NCBI GenBank assembly: GCA_003216195.1
Contig: QCJF01000008.1
Location: forward strand, 20,406-84,405
Direction of reading: 5' to 3'
Source: Pelagibacteraceae bacterium AG-404-P08
Lineage (GTDB): Bacteria > Pseudomonadota > Alphaproteobacteria > HIMB59
DNA: 64,000 nucleotides
Under the pieces are notes generated by a model. That model was not told the DNA's origin and searched no databases. It saw only the letters and a program-made list of their open reading frames with translations. The translations under genes were made by a program, and so were the position numbers. Below are positions 41,013 to 49,468 of the stretch, piece after piece; the first letter of the stretch is position 1, and every line of letters begins with the position of its first letter.

Positions 41013-41869
41013 TTTTTGTCTAAGTCTTTGATAGACTTGCTTACAGACTTAAGTTCTGTAATAACTTCTTTCCTTAAATCGTCATTAGAATTTTTCATAC
41101 CATCAACTAAATCATCAAGCTTAGAAACAATATTTTGAGAAAAGTTGCTGCTATCAGAATTCTGAATAAATTTATTTGTATTTGGGCTAGACCTATAAAA
41201 AAGTCGAATTTGATTTTCACAAAATTCATAATAATTCTGCTTAATGCCTCTAGTGATTATTTCATAAAGTCCTAAAATCAAAGAAGTTACTAAACCAAAC
41301 AATGATGAGCTAAAGGCTATTGTCATTCCAGATAAAGGTGACTTAAGTCCATCTTTTAGATTATTAAAAAATGCCCCGAAATCTTGTTCTTCAACTGACA
41401 GACTATCAATGACATTTGAAACACTCCCTATTGTTAAAAGTAGTCCATAAAAAGTCCCTATAAGTCCTAAGAATATAGCTAAGTTGATAAGATATTTTGA
41501 TATATCACTTCCACTTTCAACGGTAGATAAAAGATCATCTAGTATCTCATCAAGTGTTTTGGTAATACTTTTGGTGGTAGATGTTATACCAAGATTATTT
41601 GCAATAGATTTTGTTAATGGATAGTTGTTTAAAGATGAGTCGTTTAGTTTTAATTTTCCAAATGCAACAGAATTCATGAATCTAAACTCAGAGCTTAAAG
41701 TGAATATCTTAAAGGAGTATAAAAGGAAACCAGTTATAAGTGTAAGAAGAATTATTCCATTTATGTATGGATTGGCATCAAAATAATATTTAATTTCCTC
41801 ATATCCAATTACAAGTATTATTACAATTAAGATTGAGAATAATAAATAAGCTAAAAAGTTTTTAGTCAT
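41009..41869 (-). CDS. MotA/TolQ/ExbB-like proton channel protein
   Basis: The 286-residue protein has two N-terminal membrane helices (about 5-22 and 36-56), then, after a cytoplasmic stretch, two more (about 126-150 and 180-205). The last two contain IFLGLIGTFYGLLLTIGSV and LSGMTIAFSSSLFGLVTSLILG, the motifs of the MotA/TolQ/ExbB channel core. A basic cytoplasmic tail of about 80 residues follows (KLDDLVDGMKNSNDDLRKEV). It overlaps the MotB-like gene by 4 bp, so the two form a stator-type complex. Its native load is unknown; a flagellar or Tol function is unlikely since no other flagellar or tol genes lie near. Confidence 0.82.
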   Translation of the reverse strand: MTKNFLAYLLFSILIVIILVIGYEEIKYYFDANPYINGIILLTLITGFLLYSFKIFTLSSEFRFMNSVAFGKLKLNDSSLNNYPLTKSIANNLGITSTTKSITKTLDEILDDLLSTVESGSDISKYLINLAIFLGLIGTFYGLLLTIGSVSNVIDSLSVEEQDFGAFFNNLKDGLKSPLSGMTIAFSSSLFGLVTSLILGLYEIITRGIKQNYYEFCENQIRLFYRSSPNTNKFIQNSDSSNFSQNIVSKLDDLVDGMKNSNDDLRKEVITELKSVSKSIKDLDKK

Positions 41870-41924
41870 TTAGCTAAAAATAAACGAATTTTGCAAATTA
41901 ACAATTGGATAATTATTAAAAGAT

Positions 41925-42413
41925 TCAGAAATTTTTATTGTAAATCAGGTAGTAATTATTCGTGCCTGGATTTACTGTGGCTAAACCTGCATTAGAAATA
42001 TGATGAGACCCTATTCCAAACCTAGATTCTTTTGAAATATTATAGAATATATTAACTTCTGATTTAAATTGGAGATCATTCCCTAAATCTTTACCATCCC
42101 CATTGCTGTAAATACCAGCTGATGAAGAGAGATTTAAATATATTGAGCCTGCTCCAATATTTGTTTCGAAACCACTGTAAAACATAGAAGCACTGTCAGC
42201 TGTAATAAAACCTCCAATAACAGGATTTAAATCAATTAAGTTAAAGAAACTAAATGAATTGTCGGAAAGATGATAATTTAGACCATAAAGCGTAGAAGTA
42301 TTGTCATCATCATAGTCATAAGATCCGCCAAAAATAGAAATACTATTAGCTTGGACTATTGAAGATAAGGGTAGCATAAGTGTTAAAACTAAAAATATTT
42401 CTCTAAATTTCAT
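41925..42413 (-). CDS. PagL-like acyloxyacyl hydrolase family outer-membrane protein
   Basis: The protein has a signal peptide (about 1-22, ending SSIVQA) and an eight-strand-barrel pattern of alternating residues over about 140 residues, ending in Phe, as expected for an outer-membrane protein. The C-terminal SHHISNAGLATVNPG matches the PagL lipid A 3-O-deacylase active-site region; H138 and S140 fit the catalytic pair. The catalytic Glu expected 12 residues later is Asn152, so activity is doubtful. The start at 42413 begins the signal peptide; a longer frame from 42431 adds only MIVIFI. It stands alone between the MotA-like gene and tRNA-Val. Confidence 0.7.
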   Translation of the reverse strand: MKFREIFLVLTLMLPLSSIVQANSISIFGGSYDYDDDNTSTLYGLNYHLSDNSFSFFNLIDLNPVIGGFITADSASMFYSGFETNIGAGSIYLNLSSSAGIYSNGDGKDLGNDLQFKSEVNIFYNISKESRFGIGSHHISNAGLATVNPGTNNYYLIYNKNF

Positions 42414-42506
42414 AATGAAAATAACTATCATGAATTTGTAATTCTGTAACCATAATTTGTTATCAATTTTTGAGTGACACTTGTTTCAGAAAAATTCAAT
42501 TAAAAT

Positions 42507-42583
42507 TGGTGGGCGTGACAGGATTCGAACCTGTGACCCCTTGCGTGTCGAGCAAGTACTCTAACCAACTGAGCTACACGCCC
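42507..42583 (-). tRNA. tRNA-Val (GAC), with C33 in the anticodon loop
   Basis: The minus strand folds into a full cloverleaf: acceptor GGGCGTG/CACGCCC, D arm GCTC/GAGT, anticodon stem CTTGC/GCAAG with a seven-base loop TCGACAC, variable loop GGGTC, T arm ACAGG-TTCGAAT-CCTGT, discriminator A and encoded CCA (42509-42507). The anticodon is GAC, for Val. Position 33, which is U in almost all tRNAs, is C. It lies between the PagL-like gene and murJ, with no clear promoter. Confidence 0.9.
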
Positions 42584-42638
42584 ATAAAAATAGGGATAGA
42601 TACTTTTAAATTAAATTAAAAATTAGTAAATAAAATTC

Positions 42639-44159
42639 CTAATTAAATTTATTTAATTGAAATACAAGTTTTATTTCGTTTAATTTAAGCCAATTTAAAA
42701 TCAAAAAATATATTATCAAACCAATAAGTATTTGAATGAATAATTCTACATAAATGTTCAAATCCAAAATTTTTTTAAATATTAATATTGAAATCACCAT
42801 AATAGTTGCACTAAATAATATCTTTAATAATTTTTTAAAATCAAAAATTAATAATTTTTCAAAAAAACTTCTAAAATTTTTTCTTAAGTAAAAAATTTGA
42901 ACGAATAAATTTAGCCATATACTCACAGCACCTGATATAGCTAAACCCAAGACACCCAAAGGCCTATAAAGAAGAAAACATAAAATAAAATTACATATAA
43001 ATGTTGGGACAGCTGCTTTAACGGGATATTCAACTTTTTCATAAGAGTAAAAAACTTGATTAAAAATTCGAGCCAGCATATATCCTGGCAATGAAAGAGA
43101 GTAGACTAATAAAATCTTAGATGTAATTAACACATCATCATTATTAAATTCACCTCTACCAAATAATACTCTTATAATATCTTCACTCAGAATAAAAATA
43201 CCGAATGAGCTTGGGATAGCAAAAAGAAAGCAAAATATTACTGTTTCATTAAAAGCTTTAGAATTTTTACTCTCATCTGAAATATTTTTACTCAAATAAG
43301 GTAAAAGTGTAAAAGACATTGCAACTGCAATAAGAGCAAATGGTAAGTCAATAATTCTATCAGCGTAGTAAATTTGGCTTATAGCACCCCCACCCACTAA
43401 AGAAGCAAATAACATTGAGATAAAAATATTTAATTGAACAATACCTGAACCCAGTAAAGAATAGAGGAATCTTCCAAAGAATTTTTTAAGCTCTTTAGAC
43501 AAGACTTTTATACTTTTTAAACCAACACCCCAAAATATTTTTATTGTACCTAAATTTATAAATAAAAGGATCAATTGAGTGAAACCAGCTATTATCATTG
43601 ACCAAGCGAGTGCAAAATGAGAGTTAGACTTGAATGACACCAAAGTTACAATCATAAAAATATTTAGAATTACTGATAAGAAGGAAGGTAAAAAAAATTT
43701 TCCTTTTACGTTCAAAACTGAGCTCAATACTGATGATAAAGTCACAAATATCAAAAAAGGAAAAGTTATAATCAATAACTGATTTGCTAATAAAAATTGA
43801 CTTTTATTTAATAAGAATCCAGGTGCTAAAATTGATATGACTTGCTCAGTAAAAAAAAATATTAAAAAAGATAAAAATAAAGTAATTACAAAAAAAAAGT
43901 TGAAAACTATCCATATAAAATCATTTGCTGATTTTGAATTCATTTTTTCTTGGTTTATAAACAAAGGAATAAATACACTATTCATTGAACCCTCAGCAAA
44001 AATTCTTCTAAATAAATTTGGTAATCTATAAGCAAAAAGGAATGCATCTGACATCAAATTAGCACCTAAATAATTTGCAAAGAGTATGTCTCTAATAAAT
44101 CCGGTTACACGAGATCCAAAAATATTTGATGAAATCTTTGAAAAATTACTGATTTTCAT
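42639..44159 (-). CDS. murJ: lipid II flippase MurJ
   Basis: MurJ moves lipid II across the inner membrane for peptidoglycan synthesis. The 506 residues form about 13-14 membrane segments of the MOP superfamily. The family start is clear: GSRVTGFIRDILFANYLGA, then RLPNLFRRIFAEGSMNSVFIP, and later FGRGEFNNDD and the GYMLARIFNQVFYS block, all typical of MurJ (MviN). The key Arg residues of the first segments are present. It follows the DsbA-like gene by 5 bp and lies apart from the dcw cluster, as it usually does. Confidence 0.95.
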   Translation of the reverse strand: MKISNFSKISSNIFGSRVTGFIRDILFANYLGANLMSDAFLFAYRLPNLFRRIFAEGSMNSVFIPLFINQEKMNSKSANDFIWIVFNFFFVITLFLSFLIFFFTEQVISILAPGFLLNKSQFLLANQLLIITFPFLIFVTLSSVLSSVLNVKGKFFLPSFLSVILNIFMIVTLVSFKSNSHFALAWSMIIAGFTQLILLFINLGTIKIFWGVGLKSIKVLSKELKKFFGRFLYSLLGSGIVQLNIFISMLFASLVGGGAISQIYYADRIIDLPFALIAVAMSFTLLPYLSKNISDESKNSKAFNETVIFCFLFAIPSSFGIFILSEDIIRVLFGRGEFNNDDVLITSKILLVYSLSLPGYMLARIFNQVFYSYEKVEYPVKAAVPTFICNFILCFLLYRPLGVLGLAISGAVSIWLNLFVQIFYLRKNFRSFFEKLLIFDFKKLLKILFSATIMVISILIFKKILDLNIYVELFIQILIGLIIYFLILNWLKLNEIKLVFQLNKFN

Positions 44160-44164
44160 TGAAT

Positions 44165-45040
44165 TCAGGAAAATTCTTTTTCCAAAATCTCAGTAATTTT
44201 ATCAGCATCGATAAAGCCTGGAATTATTTGATTTCCAATTATAGTCGCAGGTGTTCCAGTAAATTTAAATTCATCAGCGTAACTTCTATGAATGGATAGA
44301 AAATCTGATACCTCTTGTGATTCTAAATCATTCTTCAATATGTCAAGATCAACACCTCTTAAAAATAAGTCAGCCAAAATATCCTCCATTTTTGATTTTC
44401 TCTCAGTGGAATATAAATAATTATGGACAACCTTAAATTGACCTTGCAAGGAGGAAGCTAGTGCCAACTTCGTCAATTCCTCTGAAAAATTCCCTAAAAT
44501 TGGCATCTGTATAATGACAAGTTTTAATGAATTATCTTTCATTACATTTATTAATTCTTGATGGAATTTTTGACAATAACCACAATTATAATCAACAAAT
44601 TCATATATAACTTTTGCAGAATTTGAGTCACCCAAGTACATAGGATGATATGCAAGGTTTAAATTATTTATACTTGAGATATTTTTTTGATTTGTTTTTT
44701 CTTGTTCTAATTTATTTTGCTTTAATTGATACTCTCTAAGAACACCTAAGATATAATCTGGATTTTCCTCTATAAATTTTTTAATATTTTGATCAAATTC
44801 TTTTTTTTTAAAATACTCATTAAAATTTACATCTTCTTTTTTTAAATAAGAGTTAAGATCTGGTTCGATAATTTTATTTGACTCTTCTTCAAACTGTGTA
44901 TTTATGATATTTGATAAATCAAAATTACTTTTTTCTAAAAAAATGTAAAAATATAGAGTTGTAAGAACTACTATTACAAATAGAAAAATCAAAAAAATGT
45001 TAAAGATATTAAATTTCTTTTTTTTAACGTAAATTCCCAT
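44165..45040 (-). CDS. membrane-anchored DsbA-like thiol-disulfide oxidoreductase
   Basis: The 291-residue protein has a basic N-terminus, one membrane helix (about 12-35), a charged linker of about 100 residues and a thioredoxin-fold domain. The active site is C153-G-Y-C156 in DYNCGYCQKF, and the cis-Pro loop is probably FTGTPATIIGNQIIPG near the end, a pattern typical of DsbA/Com1-type proteins of alphaproteobacteria. The Trx domain should face the periplasm. It may oxidise or isomerise disulfides of envelope proteins. murJ follows by 5 bp. No DsbB was seen in the window. An extended acidic linker (EEESNKIIEPDL) is not part of the fold. Confidence 0.85.
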   Translation of the reverse strand: MGIYVKKKKFNIFNIFLIFLFVIVVLTTLYFYIFLEKSNFDLSNIINTQFEEESNKIIEPDLNSYLKKEDVNFNEYFKKKEFDQNIKKFIEENPDYILGVLREYQLKQNKLEQEKTNQKNISSINNLNLAYHPMYLGDSNSAKVIYEFVDYNCGYCQKFHQELINVMKDNSLKLVIIQMPILGNFSEELTKLALASSLQGQFKVVHNYLYSTERKSKMEDILADLFLRGVDLDILKNDLESQEVSDFLSIHRSYADEFKFTGTPATIIGNQIIPGFIDADKITEILEKEFS

Positions 45041-45095
45041 GAGAAAAATATATTATTTAACTATTACTATAGTGTAAATAATTTTAGCATTAAGA

Positions 45096-45713
45096 CTAAT
45101 CACTTTTACATATAGAGATAAATTTACCATTTAAGCTATCTTGTTTCATTAAGCTGATATTTGAGTAATTCAAAGATTTGATTGATTTATCAAATATTAT
45201 CTCTTTTGCGATATCTGATACTGAGATATGGTGATTGCCAAACTCAAATAAATAAGGATATCCCCATATTAAATAATATTCCATCTCTAAAGAAGTTAAA
45301 TTACTGAAACGCTTCAGGTCTTTTTGTATTTCTTGTTGGTTGAGTGTTTTTCTGAATAAATCGAAATATCTTATTATATCATTGCACAAAAAATTAAATT
45401 TTTCATTTGTGTTCATTTTTATAGCAAAAACATTTTTAATTTTCTTTAAGCCTAAAACAGTAAATTCTTCTTTATAAGATTTATTCTGATTAGACAAAAA
45501 ATACTCTTGAAATGAATTAATAAGTTCCTCTTCATTATAAAGATGGCTTAAATAAAAAGGAGCTTTGACAGTATAATGAAGTCCATATTTAGATATTTCA
45601 AGGTTATCATATTTAACATTATTTTTTAAAAGTAATTTCTCAACTTGATCAATAAATGATTTATTAGGTATTAGATAAATTGAGTAACGAGGAAATTGAA
45701 TATAATTATCCAT
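45096..45713 (-). CDS. DUF1045 family 2H phosphoesterase-like protein
   Basis: The 205 residues resemble DUF1045, a group of 2H phosphoesterases often annotated as phosphonate metabolism proteins. Two His-x-Thr/Ser motifs are present: H46-Y-T48 in YGLHYTVKAPFYL and H162-I-S164 in FGNHHISVS, which would form the catalytic pair of this fold. The LTSLEMEYYLIWGYPY block preceding the second motif is typical of DUF1045. No phosphonate (phn) genes occur nearby. Members of the superfamily act on 2',3'-cyclic phosphates or other cyclic phosphodiesters; the substrate here is unknown. The start overlaps the end of the Gate-domain membrane protein gene by 8 bp. Confidence 0.75.
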   Translation of the reverse strand: MDNYIQFPRYSIYLIPNKSFIDQVEKLLLKNNVKYDNLEISKYGLHYTVKAPFYLSHLYNEEELINSFQEYFLSNQNKSYKEEFTVLGLKKIKNVFAIKMNTNEKFNFLCNDIIRYFDLFRKTLNQQEIQKDLKRFSNLTSLEMEYYLIWGYPYLFEFGNHHISVSDIAKEIIFDKSIKSLNYSNISLMKQDSLNGKFISICKSD

Positions 45714-46662
45714 CTGTAATTTTACTCAATATAAATTTTTGCATTTTTGTTTCTAATAATATTTTCATTATAAGAATTATAATAACGGTATAAATAAATC
45801 TAAAAAATAAAATACCAGAAATATGACTACCTAATAACAAAATTAATATTGTATCTTCAATTATGCTATGACATAAACTTAAAAAAGACAATGACAGTAA
45901 AATATCTTTTTTTGAAATATTATTTTTTCTAGACTCCTCTATTAAAAAACCCCCTCCAAACGAAATTCCTAATGTTAAGCCTATTAAAATTATATTAGCT
46001 ACTTTCTCTGACATACCCAAATAGGACAGAGGAATTTTCAAAGTATTAATTATAAATTTCCAAATGCCAATTGCTTTGAGGATATTAATTGTCGATATAA
46101 TAAAAAATATTATTAAGAAAATTAGGAAAAAATTTTGAAGTTGTGAAATTGCCCACTCTAAATTTGAGACATCTTTAATTGGAGCTTGTAAGATTGAATT
46201 ATTAGGTTCATTAAATAAATTATAATTAGTAAAAATTAAATTTAATATTTTTCCTGCAATTACAGCATTTACAATTCTAAAAGTTAAATTAAATACCCAT
46301 GAAATTCTCGATTTTTGTGCAATAGCTACTTCAATTGGTAAACTATGTGCTATAAGTATTATTAATCCTAAAATTGTAGTTTCAGCTATTGTGTAATCAA
46401 ATATCGCTTGAAGGGATGCAAAAGCAGCCAAGCCTGCATATATGTTTACTAATATAGCAGCCATCCAGACTAGTCCTAATGAACCATCAATGCCAATAAA
46501 ACTTGTTAATGGCTCTAAGAATTTAGCTAAAAAAGGGATTGCTCCGATAAGCTCGAGGACTCTGATAATTATAACAACGGGCAAAATAACTTTGAATAAA
46601 ATCCAAAAAATTTTAGTAGTTTCTTGAAATATATTTACTAGTATTTTTTTAGATTTTTCCAT
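45706..46662 (-). CDS. Gate-domain (nucleoside recognition) membrane protein
   Basis: The 318-residue protein has about eight hydrophobic segments with two Gate-like (nucleoside recognition, PF07670-type) repeats: FKVILPVVIIIRVLELIGAI near the start, GLVWMAAILVNIYAG, and in the second half LGMSEKVANIILIGLTLGISFGGG. The EVAIAQKSRISW and HSLPIE residues are shared with SpmA/SpmB- and YjiH-like proteins. Such domains occur in nucleoside and ion transporters, in spore maturation proteins and in FeoB; the cargo is unknown. It overlaps the DUF1045 gene by 8 bp, so the two are cotranslated. The M23 peptidase gene starts divergently 43 bp away. Confidence 0.7.
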   Translation of the reverse strand: MEKSKKILVNIFQETTKIFWILFKVILPVVIIIRVLELIGAIPFLAKFLEPLTSFIGIDGSLGLVWMAAILVNIYAGLAAFASLQAIFDYTIAETTILGLIILIAHSLPIEVAIAQKSRISWVFNLTFRIVNAVIAGKILNLIFTNYNLFNEPNNSILQAPIKDVSNLEWAISQLQNFFLIFLIIFFIISTINILKAIGIWKFIINTLKIPLSYLGMSEKVANIILIGLTLGISFGGGFLIEESRKNNISKKDILLSLSFLSLCHSIIEDTILILLLGSHISGILFFRFIYTVIIILIMKILLETKMQKFILSKITDG

Positions 46663-46705
46663 TATGATAACAATCTAATAATTTTACTTCTTTATAAAGA
46701 AATAA

Positions 46706-48178
46706 ATGGCAAGGACAAATAGTTTTACAATAAAAGCATCATTAACAACTTTATTGGTTTTAATCAGCTTTTTTTGCTTTTATATAAGCTATTCTGATTT
46801 TGTAAAAATAAATAATCAATATACTTATATTTATGATGATATAGATATAAATTATTTTGATAAAAAAAAATTTCAAAAATATTATGATGTTATTAATATT
46901 GAAGTTCTAGATGACCAAATAATTGAAGAAGAAAAATCAAAAAATTATTTTGAAAATATAACACTCGAAAATTTATCAAATATTTTTGATGATAAAGACC
47001 TATCCAAAAAAGAAGATAAAATTTATCTAAAATCACCAGATGACTCCATACCAATTAAAAATGAGATAGATGATGAATTAAATGATAATTTTGATGAAAT
47101 CATAGTTTCCAAAGGAGATAGTTTTGCAAAAGTTTTAAAAAAAGGGGGTCTCAAAGGTAGAGATATAGACTTAGTAATACTCAACGGAAAAGAATATTAT
47201 GATTTTTCTAAATTATATATTGGGGATACTGTAAAAATATTAAGTGAATATGATGCTGAGGGTTTAAAAACATTTGATCTTATTTATAAATATTCTGATA
47301 CCAAAGAATTAATCATATCTTACCTTAATGATAATTTTATTTATGAGATTAATGAAATTCCGTTGAGTTCCAAAGAAATTTTTGTAACTGGGAAAATTAA
47401 ATCAAGTTTATACAAAACTATGAAAGATCAGGGGTTATCTGAAATAGTAATTAACGAAATTATCAGGATTTACAGTTTTGATGTTGATTTTCAGAGAGAC
47501 ATTTATGAAGGTGATAATTTTGAAATGCTATTTATCAAAAAGGTGAATAGTGACGGTAAGACAATTCAAATTGAAGATCCAAAATACCTAATGCTTTCAT
47601 CAAGAGGCACTCCATTAATTTACTATCTTTATGATAATGGAGTATTCAGTGAATATTTTGACGAGAAAGGTAAAGGGATGACAAAAAGCTTAATGAAGAC
47701 TCCAATTAATGGGGCAAGACTTAGTTCCAGCTATGGTATGAGAAAACATCCTATCTCTGGTTATAATAAAATGCATAAAGGGGTAGATTTTGCTGCTCCA
47801 ACAGGAACTCCTATTTTTGCTGCTGGAAATGGTGTTGTAGAGTTCGTAGGTAGAAATGGAGGCTATGGAAAATACATTAGAATTCGTCACGATAGTACTT
47901 ATAAAACAGCTTACGCGCATCTTAATGCTTATAAAAAAGGAATATCAAGTGGTGTAAGAGTTAAGCAAGGTGACGTTATTGGTTATGTAGGTTCAACAGG
48001 AAAATCAACTGGACCTCATTTACATTATGAAATTATTGTTAATGGAAAACAAATTAACCCAGCTACACTTAAATTACCTTCAGGAAGAAAGCTTAATGAA
48101 CAACAACTAAATGAATTTCAAATATTAGTCTCTAAAATAGATGAAGAAGTTAATAACTACAAAAATAAAATAAACTAA
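46706..48178 (+). CDS. M23 family metallopeptidase with N-terminal membrane anchor
   Basis: M23 peptidases are lysostaphin-like zinc enzymes that cut peptidoglycan cross-links, here probably D,D-endopeptidase in the periplasm. The 490 residues have one N-terminal membrane segment (about 10-29), an acidic linker, a LysM-like or OapA-like part (IVSKGDSFAKVLKKGG) and a C-terminal M23 domain. Zinc ligands are seen: His in MHKGVDFAAPTGTP (near 357) with its Asp, and the HxH of GPHLHYEI (near 438), with YAHLNAY between. The overall build is like MepM (YebA). Its 3' end overlaps the convergent DUF4167 gene by 4 bp. Confidence 0.9.
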   Translation: MARTNSFTIKASLTTLLVLISFFCFYISYSDFVKINNQYTYIYDDIDINYFDKKKFQKYYDVINIEVLDDQIIEEEKSKNYFENITLENLSNIFDDKDLSKKEDKIYLKSPDDSIPIKNEIDDELNDNFDEIIVSKGDSFAKVLKKGGLKGRDIDLVILNGKEYYDFSKLYIGDTVKILSEYDAEGLKTFDLIYKYSDTKELIISYLNDNFIYEINEIPLSSKEIFVTGKIKSSLYKTMKDQGLSEIVINEIIRIYSFDVDFQRDIYEGDNFEMLFIKKVNSDGKTIQIEDPKYLMLSSRGTPLIYYLYDNGVFSEYFDEKGKGMTKSLMKTPINGARLSSSYGMRKHPISGYNKMHKGVDFAAPTGTPIFAAGNGVVEFVGRNGGYGKYIRIRHDSTYKTAYAHLNAYKKGISSGVRVKQGDVIGYVGSTGKSTGPHLHYEIIVNGKQINPATLKLPSGRKLNEQQLNEFQILVSKIDEEVNNYKNKIN

Positions 48179-48564
48179 GCTAACTGACTAGCTAAATCGT
48201 CAAAATCAGAAGTTGATTTACTTTCTGCCTTATTATTTTTATTCAAATCACTGCCATTATTTTCAGTTTTGTCTTTACTTATAATTTTTCTTGCAACAAA
48301 ACCTTTATTTGAATTATCTGTTTGTCTAAAATAGTGTTCAGCGTGTTGAAGGTAAAACTGCTCTAATACATCATCACCCTGCCCCTTAGCATCTTTTGCT
48401 TTATTGAGGTAATCGTTATATTGATCTTTAGGATTTTTTCCATTTCTTTTAAATCCGTTGGAATTTCCATTGGCTTGTAGATATGGGGAGTCAGCAACAC
48501 CAGACCTAGGAGAGTTTATTTTTCTTTGGCCACCGTAAGGCTTTCTTTTTACAAAATTTTTCAT
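48175..48564 (-). CDS. DUF4167 domain-containing protein
   Basis: This 129-residue, Lys/Asn-rich protein matches DUF4167, a family specific to alphaproteobacteria that usually precedes or follows prmC-prfA. The core is DQYNDYLNKAKDAKGQGDDV followed by LEQFYLQHAEHYFRQ, the conserved helix-turn-helix-like helical block; the N-terminus is basic and disordered-looking and the C-terminus is low-complexity. Its function is unknown; RNA or ribosome association has been proposed only on charge and context. It is transcribed after prmC (38-bp gap) and its end overlaps the M23 gene by 4 bp. Confidence 0.85.
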   Translation of the reverse strand: MKNFVKRKPYGGQRKINSPRSGVADSPYLQANGNSNGFKRNGKNPKDQYNDYLNKAKDAKGQGDDVLEQFYLQHAEHYFRQTDNSNKGFVARKIISKDKTENNGSDLNKNNKAESKSTSDFDDLASQLA

Positions 48565-48601
48565 TAATTTTTTATCGTTTATCTCAAAAAAAGCCCATCA
48601 A

Positions 48602-49468
48602 TTAAAGTATAGGGAATTTTATCTTTATCAATCTATCTAAATTGAGATAATCTGTTTTTTTATAAACTATTTTTACACCTTTTTCTAATAAAAATTTATA
48701 CATGTTTTTAGTAATAATTGGATCAATTTCAAAATAAACGACCCCTTTAAATTTCACACTAATTAAAAATTTAATAATTTTAACATAATAATCCATGCCT
48801 AATTTTCCACCATCAAGAGAAATTCTTGGATCATGTAAAGTCTCTTTATTTAGATTAAAATAATTTCTCGTTGGTATATATGGTGGGTTACAAACAATAA
48901 AATCAATATATTTTAGTCTATTTATTGGATAATTTTCAAATAAGTTTGAGTGAAATATTTTTGTTTTTAGTTGATGTTTAAATTTAATTATATTTTTTTT
49001 ACAAGCATTAAGAGCATGTTTAGAAACATCAATAAAATCACAAGATGCATTATCTAGCTCATCTATAATGGAAATACCGAGGCAACCTGTTCCGCAACAT
49101 AAATCAAGTAACTTCAAATTTTTTTTATATTCATTTTTTTTACAATCGATTAATATTTGTTCAACTAATATTTCTGAGTCAGCTCTAGGATCTAAAGTAT
49201 AATCATCTGTATAGAATATTTTTTTCCAAAAACCTTTTTCATTTATTATTTTTGCTAATGGCTTTCCTTTTAATCTTTTATTTAAGATTTTATTAATTAA
49301 TTTTTGATCTATTTTACTATTTTTAATATCTAAATAATTTTCACTTTTAGATGAATAAGAAATTATTATTTGGGATTCTTGTTCAGCTTGAGATCCAGTA
49401 ATTGAGTTTAAGTTTTCAAGTAATATTTTTTTTATGTCAAATTTACTTAAATAATTATTGCTTAGCAT
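48602..49468 (-). CDS. prmC: peptide chain release factor N(5)-glutamine methyltransferase
   Basis: PrmC methylates the Gln of the GGQ motif in release factors, using SAM. The 288 residues include the N-terminal helical domain ([12 protein letters not shown]), the SAM-binding [15 protein letters not shown], and the NPPY motif in [13 protein letters not shown] that binds the target glutamine, plus [16 protein letters not shown], all typical of PrmC/HemK. It overlaps the 3' end of prfA by 14 bp, so enzyme and substrate protein are made from one transcript. The E/D content of the C-terminus is as usual. Confidence 0.95.
   Translation of the reverse strand: MLSNNYLSKFDIKKILLENLNSITGSQAEQESQIIISYSSKSENYLDIKNSKIDQKLINKILNKRLKGKPLAKIINEKGFWKKIFYTDDYTLDPRADSEILVEQILIDCKKNEYKKNLKLLDLCCGTGCLGISIIDELDNASCDFIDVSKHALNACKKNIIKFKHQLKTKIFHSNLFENYPINRLKYIDFIVCNPPYIPTRNYFNLNKETLHDPRISLDGGKLGMDYYVKIIKFLISVKFKGVVYFEIDPIITKNMYKFLLEKGVKIVYKKTDYLNLDRLIKIKFPIL

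Noticed and set aside
39729..41869. Zorya-type ZorAB anti-phage system
   Set aside because: There are no ZorC/ZorD/ZorE genes nearby, the long coil is on the MotB-like partner, and surrounding genes are housekeeping.
45096..45713. Phosphonate metabolism gene (the usual DUF1045 label)
   Set aside because: No phn genes are present in the window; only the 2H phosphoesterase motifs are supported.
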